From Tanypteryx hageni (Eukaryota > Arthropoda > Insecta > Odonata > Petaluridae), in contig CM054116.1 of NCBI GenBank assembly GCA_028673005.1, positions 102,088,707 to 102,152,706 on the forward strand: a stretch of DNA of 64,000 nt. The letters are read 5' to 3'. A model generated the notes under the pieces. The model was not told the DNA's origin, ran no database searches, and saw only the letters and a program-made list of their open reading frames with translations. The position numbers and the translations under genes were made by a program. Of this stretch, positions 1 through 13,400 are shown in pieces. Each line of letters opens with the position of its first letter. The first letter of the stretch is position 1.

Positions 1-124
1 TGAGTAGTGGAAAAATTAATACACTGGAGCATTCTTTAATCAAAAGTGGGGGAATGTTGTCAGGACCTGGACCTTTTTTAATATCGACAGATTTTAACTT
101 TTTCAAAATGTCATCAGATGTCAC
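1..124 (-). pseudogene. Start of the reverse transcriptase domain, cut by the window edge
   Basis: Read on the - strand from about base 114 to base 1, in a frame different from the endonuclease, the translation contains LKKLKSVDIKKGPGPDNIPP followed by LLIKEC. The GPDNIP block is the N-terminal signature of non-LTR reverse transcriptases. The frame change just after the endonuclease stop shows this copy is dead. The catalytic part would lie left of the window. Confidence 0.75.
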
Positions 125-1438
125 CTAGCATATACGTATATGTGTAGTATTGTCCTCTTTAAAGTTCAAATCATTATTCATATCTGAGTTTGAGCTGTAA
201 ACACAACTAAAGTACTTGGCAAAAAGATTTGCTATAGCTTGTCCATCTTGAGCTACCTCAGATTCTATATACATGTGATTAGGAAGTACGTTGTCTTTCC
301 TCAAAGAATTAACATGATTCCAAAAAGGTTTGATGTTGGAATGCAGTAGGGACTCAATATTATCAATATGGTCCTGATAACAATGCTTAGACAGATCTTT
401 ACATCTGGCTCGTAGCAAGGAAAAAGTCTTATAATCAGAAACGGAATTAGACAATTTGAACTTCCTATGGGCTTGTTTCTTCTCATATATTAATGACCGC
501 AGTTCAAAATTGAACCAGTTTGGAAAGGACTTATTTTTAAATTTAAATTTAGGAACATATCTTTCAATTGCACAACCCAATATATCATAAAAGTAATTCA
601 CAGCGCTATTTATGTCCAGTTTAATTAGCACATTCCAGTCGATAAGAGATAGATAGTAGGACATACCACTATAGTCTCCTTTGGGAAAATTATATGATAT
701 TAAGTCATATTTGATGAAGTCAGAGTTGGTTTTGATCATAAGATCACAGTCGAGGGGTGGATTATGAGGATCAGCTACAATGAGAGACTCGCAGGCCTCA
801 CTGACTGAAACTTGCTGAATGTTGGTGAGCACAAGATCCAGGCATTTGCCATGTATGTTGAGCACATTGTTACACTGAGATAAATTTAGGTAACTGACAG
901 TGTTTGCCAATGGTCTACTGTGGTCATTCACTGTGTTAAGCTCTATCTCAGTGTTGTACCAAGAAAGACAAGATAAATTATAGTCGCCACAAATAATAAA
1001 GTAAGCACCAGGATATAGCAAATAGATTCGTTCAAGTTCTAAACAATGATCTTCATAAACCTTGGGAGAACTACCAGGGGGAATATACACACAAACCAAA
1101 ATTACAAATAATTTAGAGCACTTTACAGCTACAACAATGTGTTCAATATTAGTGTGCTCAACTTCAATTTCAAAGGAGTTAAATTTATTATTCACTGCAA
1201 TCAATACCCCTCCACCCAGTTGTTTATCACTAGTAGCAATAGATCTGTCAGTCCTATAAACATTATATGTTGGAGTTAGTCCAAGTTCGTTAGTGCCAAT
1301 TGCATCACACAGCCAAGTTTCAGTAATAAAATAACAATCCAAAGTATGAGAAATAGCTAATCTTAAATGATTAAGTTTAGTTCGTAAACCACGTACATTC
1401 TGGTAATAAATTCTAAGCTTACTGTTCAAGGGGGACAA
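125..1438 (-). pseudogene. Non-LTR retrotransposon ORF2: endonuclease domain, broken before the reverse transcriptase
   Basis: A 437-aa open frame begins with YYQNVRGLRTKL and continues with ITETWL, GGGVLIAV, GDYNLS and DPHNPPLDCDL. This is the order of an apurinic-type endonuclease (EEP fold) of jockey/CR1-like non-LTR elements, which nicks target DNA to prime reverse transcription. The second half (FPNWFNFELRSLIYEKKQAHRKF and onward) is the usual linker between endonuclease and reverse transcriptase. The frame stops at 125-127. Reverse-transcriptase sequence (GPDNIPPLLIKEC) continues in another frame down to base 1, so at least one frameshift is present. The likely ORF1 lies just upstream on the same strand at 1501-2304. 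Family is clear; the exact clade is not. Confidence 0.9.
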
Positions 1439-1500
1439 TTTTTTGTTAAATGAATTAGTTACACCAATAATATCACTATTTGTGGTAGGAACTGGCCTAC

Positions 1501-2304
1501 CTACTTTGTCACTAAAAAAGAACTTCCACTACTACTTTTAGGAAAATAAAATTTGTTCACCGCCGTATTACATGGCCAATTCGAGGGATTGGTAAGCTTT
1601 TCGAGGTTCTTAGAATCGGAGGACACTCTGAAAGAACTGTATTCACCTTTGGCGTTTAGCTTCACTACTTCCGCTTTACAGCCTACAGTATTTTCGACAT
1701 GGAGAATCACATCATTCGCCGTTGCGTTAATGTCAAGACGCCACACGTGTAGGTGAATCTTCGGGTTGGCACCGATTAATGACGAGGAGTTGTTTCCTGT
1801 ACCAACAATAACTTCGCGTTTGGGTCTACGTTTACGAGTCACTGGGATAAAGGGATCGGCATCATTGCGATCAAGAGAATTCAAGTCAATATCGGGAGAT
1901 TTACTTTCCTGATAATCCTCCGTAGGAATGTTAGGGCTAGATGAGTTCAATGATGTGGATGGTGCTGAGTGTTGTAGCTTCTTAGTCTGGCGAGTAACTG
2001 GCCTCTCGTAGTCAGGTATTGTGCTGGGCAGCTTCCTTTTCTGGGATTCGTGGTTTGGATTCTTCACCGCATTAGCGAAAGAAGCGATGCCTTCTGCTGG
2101 AGAATGTTCGATTGAAGAAGCCTGCTTGCTTTCAACCAAAGATAGTCGCAAATTTACTTCAGCCAGGGCACTCAGAATGTATGCCGTAGAAGCGTGGACG
2201 CCATCACTAGACGTCTTGTTTACGATGCATATGTCGCACTTCCACATTATTGCTCTATGACTTTTAACGACTTTGAATTCAATGTCCGTAAGTCCAATAC
2301 TCAA
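1501..2304 (-). pseudogene. Non-LTR retrotransposon ORF1, 5'-truncated
   Basis: An open frame of about 267 codons has no ATG and is preceded by a stop (TAG) at about 2305-2307. It opens on residues that look like the end of a PHD-type finger (WKCDIC). A low-complexity basic/serine-rich middle follows, including RKRRPKR. The C-terminal part around IHLHVWRLDINATANDVI resembles the RRM-like nucleic-acid-binding region of arthropod CR1/jockey-type ORF1 proteins. The order ORF1 then endonuclease, both on the - strand 60 bases apart, fits one element. Its 5' end is probably lost near 2310, as the frame starts inside the finger. Confidence 0.65.
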
Positions 2305-2329
2305 CTATGCCGACTGCTGAAAAGATACT

Positions 2330-3777
2330 CCTGTTACTGATATGACAATGTTATAATTACGCAGTATGGCTATAATGAAAGTAATAATTTACATTTCAGA
2401 AAGAAAATTTCAACTTTATAATTGTACCACAATGAAACATTACCTGTTCACTCTTTAACATCTTCAAAGCCTATCAAATTTAAATCCAGGGTAAAATTAA
2501 TCCGGTTGGATGAGAAGAAAAAAACGCATTTTCGTTCAATGCTACACACGCTATAAATCCAAAAATATTTCGCGAAGACATACCAAAATATTTTATAAAA
2601 CTTTATAACTCTCCAGATTTTGTTTGCAATGCAATTTTATACTTTTCATTATACTTCCATTCCTATGAAAATTATATTTGTGAGCAGCAAATCTAATTTA
2701 GCAATTATTGCCAAAGTCGCTAATATTTTGCAACGTCTTGAAAAATACACTATCCCAAATTAAAACTTGAAAACAGTGCGCATCTAATTCTAAACAATTC
2801 TATGGGTTTATTCTTAGCCAAATGAAATGGATTCTGCTAGAAAAGTAATTTCGCTCTCATGCTCGTAAGTTCGTCTGAGTCTAGATGGCATATGCAATGG
2901 GGGGCAGGTGCCCCTGGACGCAGGACTGAGGGGGTGCAAACTCAGGAACGAAAATTGCGCTTTTGTAGCGACTTTATTTAGAGGGCTTGTAGGTTGTAAA
3001 CGGCATTAATTATTGATAATACTCCTCGTTTAAAATTATGAATGCCAGTTTCTTCTGTGTGGCACCTCCGTACCGAAATCTGAAAAAGAAAAAACTGAGA
3101 TAAGACAAATTCTAAGAAAGATTAAGACAATCCACAGGTTTCAGTGTTCTGATTGTTTGTGCAGTCTGAATATTATTTATTTCATGTGTAAATAAAATAT
3201 TACAGTTTTACAAAATACGTAAACCCCCCTATCACGAGGACGATCTGACGAAGTCCGGAAATATCTCAGAAAAAGCTGAGGCGTAAATAAAATAATTAAA
3301 ATTCAATATCCATTGTATAATAAGGGATTATTTATTCTGAACTTAGTAGATTTGTTTATCATTAGTTTGTCTATTTGTTACAGGAAGCGCAAGAGGATAG
3401 AGGCGGTGGGACTGTCTGTATCGAAGATACCTTACTATGGAGAGCGTACCGAAAATCCATCCAAGCAGTGGAAGCATGTCCTCGTTCACAATCATGATTA
3501 CAAATTAATGTTACTGAAGTATTTTTCTACATTAAACATGTCTATGGAGCTCTCTCGAAATAAACAGCTCGATTTTACTTCTTATTTCATTTTATAAAAT
3601 GTTTCAATTTATAATGTCATAAATAATTATAGACGTGAATGTAGCTAAAGTTATTAATTTAATTGAAAAAGTTCATTAGATTAACCGCTCCAAGAAATTA
3701 TCTGTTTGTGTTCTTAATCCAGTCTAAAGAACAAATGTATTTACTGTTACTTGCGTGTTTTTGTTAAGGACCCTATA
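2330..3777. other. Non-coding, AT-rich, unclassified
   Basis: No convincing gene is visible. A G-rich stretch near 2897-2935 (ggggggcaggtgcccctgg) resembles internal sequence of the hAT-like MITEs elsewhere in the window, but no paired ends were found. The 94-codon frame at 3313-3597 has no recognisable motif. Confidence 0.4.
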
Positions 3778-3785
3778 CTATAACC

Positions 3786-4297
3786 CAGGAGTCGGCAACG
3801 TTTTATGCACGGCGTGCCACATTCGTATTCGTTGTTGTGAATGCTTCAGGGGACCGCATTGGAAATCACGAGAGCATCGGCGTGCCGGATGAGCGTTTAC
3901 ATTAGAAGTTACCTAGAGATTCTGTGGTTTTCGTATTATTGAAAATCAAGTCGAAATAATTTACTAGCGTTGAAATATCACCATAAAAGGTTTTACAACT
4001 ATTATTGTACTGAAAAAATGTGCAATTGTCCATGTAAATTTTTGCCAGTCACATTTTCATAGCAGCTTCGCTGGCCGGATAACATCTCGAGGGCAGCATG
4101 TAGCCCGCGGACCGCAGGTTGCTTACACGGGCCTCCGCTGGAACTTTTTCGGGGGGAGAGGGCTAGGGGATAGCCAAACTCCCACAGTCCGTTATTTTCC
4201 CTTGACACTAACCTTATCCAGAGGGAGTAACTGCCCCTTTTACCCCCCCCCCCTCCACTCCCCACTCCCAACGGACGCCAATGGTTACCGAACCCTG
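3786..4297. mobile_element. hAT-like MITE, 512 bp, with perfect 8-bp target duplication
   Basis: The element starts CAGGAGTCGGCAACG and ends GGTTACCGAACCCTG. It is flanked by identical CTATAACC at 3778-3785 and 4298-4305. An 8-bp duplication and CAG...CTG ends are the hallmark of hAT insertions. The interior is G+C-richer than its surroundings, with no coding sequence (the 89-codon - strand frame 4002-4271 is a translation of G runs). Confidence 0.85.
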
Positions 4298-4599
4298 CTA
4301 TAACCTATAACTCTTTCAACACTAACGGGACATGCTTGTCCCGTAAGGAGTTTTAAGATTCCAATAGAGCAGATCTAACCAAATAAACATTTGTACGTGC
4401 TACAAAAGTATTTGATGAGTAGCACATGTATCGATTAATATAATTTTATAATGTTAGGCAGGGCCGGCTTCATGGCGATGCCAACGGTGTGATTATACCG
4501 GGCCCCACGCTCTCTAAAAATATTTGTTGCATGCACATACTGGGTCAAGATGCTGCTGAATCTTCATTAGATCTTATCGGGCACGTCTGCTGGAAGATA

Positions 4600-5529
4600 C
4601 CGTATTTACTCGTGTATCGCGCGCACCCCTAATTTTTGGCCAGTTCGGAGGGAAAAAATAAATTCTTGCCGGAATAAGTTGGCATCTGGGATTTTAAAAA
4701 AAGGCGCCTCTTCAACGATTCCCCTTCACTGAAACAAAGTCCGCGCGAATACTTTGTAGAATTCTTCGTCTTCTGCGAGTATAAACGTAGACGCAAGCGT
4801 GTTGCAGTGAATTTACTACTATCGACACTCGCAATCTAGATAGCAGACATGGCCAAAGTGCGACTCGTGAATTGCAGAGCTTGTGGGGCCGATCAATGAT
4901 CTACCACCAAAATCAGTCTTCCGGCAGAGCTACTAGACTGTCATAAGAATATTACTCAGAAAGGTAGTTTTCCCATAGGCAGTTTGGTAACCGGGCATGC
5001 TGAGAACCCGCCTCAGTTGTGGTTTTTAGGAGGCGGCATATGATCCGGACCGAGGGACGCAATGGGTCGCTTATAGCGATCCCAAGGCATCACCTTGATG
5101 TCGGCCAATGCACTTATGAGCGGGGCCGCAAGAGGCTCTTTTGTACCCAATGTGCGGCTCGCGGGGGATTGTTATCCATCTTTTCCTTGAATCAATTGTA
5201 TGCTAACCTCCTGAAGGCATGTTTAAATATGCGCCGAATCTATGCAACTTATTTTTCGGAGTTGTTAAAGAATAAACAAGCTTTTTGCCCATTTCTTTCC
5301 ATAGTTTTTCTTGTGTTGCATTTTCAACCCATTATCACAGTTCTCGCTAGTTCTCGCTTGAGTGCGACTCTTAATATCTTTGAGAATTCCATGTGCGGCT
5401 AACAGACTCAAATGTCAGGACACTCCTGCTATATAACCTGTTCAGAAATCCTCATGTAAGACGCTCAGTCATTTTTTCTTATCGACTTTTTGGGACAGAA
5501 AAATCCACTCGGTACACGAATAATTACGG
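4600..5529. mobile_element. pogo-like non-autonomous element, 930 bp, CCGTA termini
   Basis: The left end CCGTATTTACTCGTGTA matches the inverted right end (CCGTAATTATTCGTGTACC when reversed). TA lies on both sides (4598-4599, 5530-5531), as for Tc1/mariner/pogo insertions. The termini resemble those of the elements at 28257-28977 and 53675-54921; the latter still encodes a pogo-type transposase tail. The internal 127-codon frame at 5019-5402 shows no transposase motif. Confidence 0.75.
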
Positions 5530-5542
5530 TATTAGGCCTGAG

Positions 5543-5829
5543 CAGTGGTTCCCGTTATTTTTGTAGGCGCAACATTCTTTCAAAGATAAACAGAATTCCG
5601 CGGCAACCCTACTCCGAAATAAGGTTATATATGTTTATATACGGGTATCACGACGTACAGAGATATTAATTTTTTGATCCTAGATTGTCTTCGACACATC
5701 TGAGGAAAAGTTATTGACCTGATGTTCAATCAACTTTACCAAATAGTTGACTTATTTATTTAACAACATTCTTCGCGCCCCCCCTAACAAGCAACTGCGT
5801 GCCGCGGCATTCTGTATGGGAACCACTTG
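5543..5829. mobile_element. hAT-like MITE, about 287 bp
   Basis: Inverted ends CAGTGGTTCCCGTTA and, reversed from the right, CCAAGTGGTTCCCAT. It lies just beyond the pogo-like element ending at 5529. A convincing target duplication was not found, so the exact borders are approximate. Confidence 0.55.
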
Positions 5830-5922
5830 GGCTAGATGTACGCACAGGACTCGGACGTATGTGAGTCCCTCATATAAAATAACCTATGCTAGCCGTTTCA
5901 TTTGGTCATAATTTATAGACAT

Positions 5923-6182
5923 CAGGGGCGAATCCAGAAAATTCCCAAGGTGGGGGACGATTTCTCCCACCCCCTCCCCCTCTTGAATCCGCCTCTGCCG
6001 ACGGTCCTATGTTTTGAAAATCTCTACCACTGTCAGTTTCTTACTTTTAATTGCCATGCATTCTGCGGTGTAGAAACAACGAATTTTACGCGGAATGAAT
6101 TTAAGAACGTGCCCAGTGGAGGTAAATGGGATCACCCAAAGGGGAGGGAGGCGATCGCTCTCCCCCTTTGGATCCACCACTG
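5923..6182. mobile_element. hAT-like MITE, 260 bp
   Basis: Ends CAGGGGCGAATCC (left) and GGATCCACCACTG (right) are imperfect inverted repeats. Flanks atagacat and gtagacac share TAGACA, consistent with an aged 8-bp duplication. The two short frames on opposite strands here carry no domain. Confidence 0.65.
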
Positions 6183-7483
6183 GTAGACACCGTATGAACA
6201 AATGGGTGCTCTAAGAACCCGCCTTAATGGGGAGTCTACTGTATTAAGAGAGTCTCTTTTTCTTATTATTTCACAAACTTAACCAATAAAGCATTCATCC
6301 AAAATTATAAATTTATCTCCAATTTTTTGCAATTCTTCTTAAATATCTTTATAATTTTTAATAGCAGACGTTATTATTTTCCGGCATTGGCTTCGTAAAT
6401 AGTATGTATATAATTAGGTTATAACGAAAAATTTATCAAATTTCTCATTGCAGAATGATAACAAAGCTCATGCAAACTAAAAATGTTTGATATTATTTTC
6501 ATGCAATTAATGGTAGTTATCTATGCAGATACCATTCATTTGGTCGATATTTTAAAATTTCCACTCAAAGAAAACTTAAGGATTCTAATATTTTGGTAAG
6601 GTTTTCACTTTTCTCGGAATAATTTTATGCAAACATTCAATAAGTATTTTTCTCGCAACGATAACCTATAATTGATGTTTATTGGTATAGATTTAAATAA
6701 ATCCTCTGCTTCAGTTTAAGAGCAAAAAATTAAGGCAAAATGGTCAATGTTTTTTAATTAATTTGACTTAAATATACATGTTTTAAAGAGGCGCCTTTAG
6801 ACACATGATCGGTCTAAACACTATAAAACTGCAAGAAGAATACTAAAATGTAGAAGATTTCCCTGAGTAGCCGATACATCTGTTGCCACTTAAAAATAAT
6901 TTAAATGTATTTTCTACTGCATCTTGGCTGAATAAGGCACCTTCAAGTATTATTCGAAACAACTATTTAATTATCAATTGCACTATCGCTAACATTTTTT
7001 ATTTCCATTTATTTCGATTATTTTGTGCATCACCACTAAATGACATATAAATTATTTGGTTAATTCTTGCTGCATTTTTATAAACAACGAATTCTTCCTG
7101 CATATAGTTGCTTTGCATAGTTTTATACGTGTTCTGCACAACACAAGAAAACTTTTTTATTTTTGTGGCGATATCTTAAATTTAAAAATGTGAAATTAAA
7201 TGCGGCTTTATTATATTAAATATTAAATAAATAGTTATCTCCTTAACAAGTGTCCTAGTCAAGATAAGAATGATTTATATACCCTTGTTCTATTTTAAAC
7301 GAGCGCTCTGCTAATTATAGTCAAAATACTACTAAGCTTTAATATTTAGTTATATGTAAATGTAACATATAAAAACAATCTAAATAATTATTTAATGAAT
7401 CTTATATATTTTGTATATCACCATTTTAGATGACATTTAACGTTTAATCTGACTTCTGACATAGCACTTCCGCTTCAGTCAAG
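6183..7483. other. AT-rich upstream region of CDC73
   Basis: No coding sequence or recognised repeat was seen. The last bases before the CDC73 start codon include CTTCAGTC around 7473-7480, which fits an arthropod initiator (TCAGT), about 10 bases before the ATG. No TATA box is evident. The transcription start itself cannot be fixed here. Confidence 0.35.
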
Positions 7484-10400
7484 ATGGCTGACCCGTTAAG
7501 TTTATTGAGGCAGTACAATGTCAACAAAAAGGAAATCATTGAGAGGGAGAAGCAAATTATCTTTGGTGAATTCTCATGGCCAAAAACTGTTAAAACGAAT
7601 TATTTGATGTATGGGTATGTATACGTGGTTATTTTTTCTTGATACGGCTAGGATCACGATGTGTCATTTGCGTATGGCAGCTACGTACGCAAGAAGTGTT
7701 TTGAATATATTTTAGTCATAAAAGTAGCTGAAGACACCACTATATCTTTATTTACTTCTATAACGAATTGTATATTTATTATTAAGGTCTGGGAAGGATG
7801 GTGCCCCGAAAGAATATTACACGCTTGAATGCCTGTTGTTCCTCCTTAAAAATGTACACTTCAGTCATCCAGTTTATGTGCGGCAGGCTGCGGTAAGGAT
7901 AGAATTAACTGCTTGAATTGCATGATATACGGCAGTTAGTTATTGAGTACTGTTTTTGTACAGAAAGGATAAATGAAAGCATTTCTTGCAATTTTCGGTG
8001 AGCATTATTATGTTGTGTATTTTCAATCGTTTGTTGGGTAGGCTGAGAACATCCCTGTCGTACGAAGACCAGATCGAAAAGACTTACTGGCCTACCTCAA
8101 TGGCGAAACCGCTGCGTCTGCCAGCATTGATAAATCCGCACCACTCGAGATTCCCACACAGGTTTGTTTATTATGTCCTTCGCTGCCCTTTTAACATGAG
8201 GATGTCCAAATCATTTTTAAAGTGTCCGTGTCACTTTAATAGTAAGCCTGATAATGTCTGCTCCCGGAAAATATTTTGGTCATTAGTGCAGAAGATGGCT
8301 AAATTGTTAGTAAATTTAAGATATGAAATCTCTGTAGTGAAGATTAAGATTTTTAAAATGCTACTGTCTGCTAGTTTTGTAGAAGTAATTTCCAGCATCT
8401 TGTATTAGTTGTGAGGTACTAAAATTTTTCCAGTAGCGTTTACCAATTATTATATTTAATAAAAACTTCCACACAGTCCTTAAATTTATCTGCACACTTC
8501 AACTTTAGTATGAAGTAACTATTTTACTACTTTATACTCGCACATCAATTTATGAATCTAGAGCTATCTTCGTTTGTTTGCAATCATTTTCATCCTTGGA
8601 TAGGTAAAACGCATTGCTGAAGAAAGCCTTGAATCATTAGCTGCAAAGAAACCACGCTTTGAAGAAACTCAGGTTCAGAAGGTGAAAGAGCAGCTGGCAG
8701 CAAGATTAGATGCCCCAAAAGAAGCATCTGTAACAGTAGACAATATCAAGTAAGTGCTTTACATTCTATCTTTGTGTTGTAATGATACCATCTGCATTAA
8801 TATTTACTAACATTTAATTAGCTATGTGGACTCAGTATGACCTCTAAAAATGTTTCTAAGTGAATTACAAAAGAAATGGGAACTTGATCAGTCTTACTGT
8901 ACCTTCACCATTAACTTTAAAATATTTTGCACTTGACCCCCGAGATAACTTGTGTTAACGATTGAATAGTTTTTTTAAAATCAAGTCATGGAATGACGAA
9001 TGATAATTTAAACTAAGTCAATTTTTCGGTTGTAATAAAATTTTTAAAGGAATGTTGCTTTCATTTGTGGTGATGAATGGTTTGCCTCATGGCACAGTGA
9101 AGAAATGCATTACAAAGACACCCAGTAGTACTAACACTTACAGTACAAGAGACAATGAAAGACGGAATGAGTGCTGTGTGCATGGGCAGACTACTGATAC
9201 TAAACCAGCCCGGGCAAATGTGTCACCAGCCCAATTTTTTTAAATTATATTTTAATCATTGTAAGAATTCATTATCTAAATGCTAATGAAAATACGTTGA
9301 ATATTATCTCTAAACTATTTTAATAAAAATAATACAATTTGTTTATAATAGGGCTATTACATTTAAACCAATTACTATAGTAATACAATAATAATATTTA
9401 AATTTTATACCGACTCAGTCAGCCCTCATAGGCACTGACCCTTCGGGCGATCGCCCAATCACCTGTATTACCAGTCTGCCTCTGGCTGTGTGGCTTAGGA
9501 GAGAAATTCCTTGCATTTTTGTTCTACTGTTGTGTAACATAACAGCGAATCATTGCTGCATAAAATGAAATTTGGATAGAAATAAGTTTGTCGCATAATA
9601 GCAAATTCACGTACACTGAACCCACATAAAGAGAGGAAAGACTGCATTTCATTTAACCTGCAACTGGTCTAGTGTAAATCCAATCACCGTTCTAACTAGA
9701 AAAACTGATTGTATTTGTTTTTTAAATAGTTTTTCCCTAGCCACCTTCCTAATATCCTCCTTGATTATGGAGACTCATAATGTTCGATTTCAATTTGCAT
9801 TCAGATCTCAAGCTATGGATAATTTTTATCTGCAAAAGAGCATTAGCGTAACATTTGTATTGAGACAGTGGCAAGTGTGACCCAGGCTATAGGTGCCAAA
9901 TAAAGAAGTTGTTGAGTGATCATAAGCTACTACACAAAAAATTGTATAAAAATGAGCAATTAAATTTATAAATATAGTATTACATAAAGAAAAATGTCAA
10001 GTGTTTTTTACCTTACACCCATGCATACAATGAATACATGGCATGCTGTGTAAAAAAACAAGATTTTCCTATGCATAATACTATTTTATACTCTTAAATA
10101 ATAAAGGTATATAATTTATATTGTAAATCAAATAAATACCAATGAATGGTAATAATGTAACATCATAGAAATCCTGTAAACGTTGGGAATTTCCCTATCA
10201 TCAAATTAGCTGCACATTATTGAGACATTTACTTGCATGTTTTTTTTTTAACTTTGATTGTATGGAATCTCCATTTGTCTGAGTATTTCATAAAAACATT
10301 TGTTAAGTGAAGGAAGTAAGTAGACATATAAAGCGAGTATTGTATTATCATTTAATCTTTAATGTAACATTTTAGTGGATAAACATCATAGTGCTGTACA

Positions 10401-13400
10401 GCTGGGCTCTCCAAACTATGGTCTGTGTGCCACATGTGGCCCTCAAGTCAGTAATAAATCTTTGCCATTTTTACTAGATGCGTATAACAATCTAGCAGTG
10501 TTGGAAAACATTGTGCATAACATAACAAAATGATTTTTGAATAACATAATGAAACTTTCAAAATAACTGGAATGAAAATGAAAAAATATCGTTATTTCAT
10601 TGTTTACATTTCCACTGTGTGATATGTCGAAAAATTTCCCGGAAAAATCTTAATTTACCCAGTTCACCAAATCACCTTTCAATATGACAATAGCCTATAT
10701 TGTGTGCCTATATTTTCAAAAAGTTTTTCATGTTGTTACTCTGGCCCGCGAGCATAAAATTTATTGACCAAGTGGCCCACTTGTAAAACATTTGGAGACC
10801 CTGCTGTACAGCATTAATTTATGTACTATATATAATGTTTGTGAGGAATTATAAACAAACATTTTTAGAGTACATTTTTTCGATCTTGAAACCTAACTCC
10901 ATTTTTCCCATTGGTTTAATTATTCCTCTATTGCATATTTCCAAAACAGTAGATCCTTCTAGAACAGGGGTGTCCAACCTACGGCTCGCAGGCCGGATGC
11001 AGTCTGCGAAGGGTTTTTGTGCAGCCCGTGAAGCTATGATGAAAAAGCAATCGGAAAAATTTAACCCACAAATTCATACATTTTTATGAAAATTTTTATA
11101 ATAAAGCTTTTAATATTGAAATGTTAAATATTAAAAACCCTATTTAGGTTGGACTTCCATTTATATGGTACCTCATAATCCGATTTAAACTCGAATCTTG
11201 CCCACCGAAGAATTGGCAACTTCCAAAGCGGCCAGCCAAAGGATTTGCAACCACCGATGCGACCTGCCATGTAAAAAAAAATTTGGGCTCCATTGTTCTG
11301 GAACATAACATCTGTGTTGGGGAAAGTTTTACTCTACTTATAAGGGTATACAAAATGGCAAAAATATTCTCCAGTCATTTCAAATCTTACTTTAAAACTC
11401 GATTCTTTTTTCAATATGGTGAAACGAATTTGACTTCACTTCAGAATGTTTATTTTCTTTGACCAGTTACTGATAGATATCATCAACGCAGAACTCTCAT
11501 TATGTTTGTTACTTCATTATGAGTAACTTTTTTAAAAACATAAGATACTTTTGAAAAAACAGTATTAATTTTAATACACTTTCATCTGAATTCAAGTGCC
11601 TGGGATCGCCACTTGGACCCTATGATTTCTGTATAGATCAAAGAACATAAGTTTGTATTATTAGCAATAGCTCAAGAAATTAAAATTTGATATTTTGCTA
11701 AGAATATTCAAAATAAATTGTGTAATGTTACAAAAAATTATCACGAACCTCTAATCAGGGTATGATTTGTATGTAACCCCCCTCCCAGAAATCAAAATTC
11801 TGGCCCCAAGGTGCACATCATCAAAGTCTCCTTAATATTTGTTCAAAGTTTTGTCTCTTAAGTGTTTTGGTTTTCAAGAAATGCTGTCCTCACACAGACA
11901 CCGCCTTTTATTATTATAAATTAAATCCAGTGTTTAAAGGTTAACCTTTAAACGCTGAATGTGCCCGTATGGGCGCACAAAATGCAATAGCTCATGGACT
12001 TATATTTTTCATAATATTTTTTTGACATGTTTCTTTCCCCTACAAAACAGAAGTATGCAGTTCTCCATTATTTTTACAATGAATTGCTTTTTATTTGAGC
12101 ATTTTAGTACCAATAATTCATAAGATAAGTGGTATACGTGATTTTTCCATAAAATGAACAAAAATACCCCAAAGTAAATCCAGCGTTTAAAGGTTAAACA
12201 TTTAAAGATATAATTCTTAAATAATATTATATTAATTTGAAATTTTTATACCTTAGAATGAATATAGTTTTCCATTCCTACTTGCTTTTCTTTTTATATT
12301 TATTTGTTTAATAATAATTCACAAAAACAGCACAGTGACCAAATTACCATGTGACATAAAACAGTAACAAATTAATAAATACTACAACAATACATAGCAA
12401 ATAAATGAACAAATCACAACATTGATATATAAGCCACAAGTTAAATACTTGAGTTGTTTGCAGAAAGAGAGTGGTAGGAGATGTCAAGATTCATTTGGCA
12501 GTTCAATAAGGAGTTGTTTATAGTAAGCTGGTGATAGAAAAGGGAACGCTGTGAGGAAGAGAGGCCATAAATGAAAGAGAATCTGAATGCAAGAAGTGGA
12601 GGATGGAACATGAAAGGAAAAAAAGCATGAGAGGGGAAGAGTGATAGTAACCATTAAGTCGGGAGTGAAGATAGGTTTGAACACTGGTTAGTATTCTATG
12701 AGAAAAGGAGGAGAAACCTGATATGTGCCTCATACAATGCGTGCAATGGCAGATAAAAATTTCTATTCTCAGTCATGACAGTTAAGGAATATGGAAAGTG
12801 CAGTAGACCAAATAGGGGAGCAGTAATTCAAAATTGGAGATGTACAGCCATTGAAGAAGGTAGATGTGGCTGTAGGATAAGGTGACCAACTTTTCAGGAA
12901 GTCAAGGAGGGACATTTTCAAATGTTTGCCGACTATAAGGAAGGACAGATTACAGTGGCTTGTTTTTGGTGCATTTATTGACGAGTCTGCCTTAGATAGA
13001 TAGGTGCAGTAGATATCAGTGAGGGCATTCCAGATTATTTAAATGACCATTTGGGATATTAATCAAGTTTTTTCTAAAAGTGGGGCACAACTGACATTTA
13101 ACGAGGTGGGATAAGTGATGAAAAGGAGGGAATGTTGATCACCCTACTATAGGATCAGATATTTTGGTGAGTCTGTACAGTATGCCTAGCATAAACATTG
13201 ACAGGAAATATTCTCTAGATGCACTCTGGAGGATTATTTGAAGTCTCTCATAGGTCATTCCTTAGGAAGGAATTCTTGTAATGTAATATTTAGAGAAATT
13301 TATGCAATTGAAAAAGGAAAGAACAAAGGAAAAAATTAAGGGTTATAGGGTACAATTCCATGTTGGTGATCTGGCCCATTGAACACTCAGTAGTGTCTAA

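Noticed and set aside
4002..4271. 89-codon frame with Gly-rich start
   Set aside because: Lies inside the hAT-like MITE 3786-4297; the Gly run comes from a C/G homopolymer.
5019..5402. 127-codon frame
   Set aside because: Inside a pogo-like non-autonomous element; no transposase motif or other domain could be seen.
7986..8408. 140-codon + strand frame
   Set aside because: Out-of-frame reading across CDC73 exon 3 (8042-8161).
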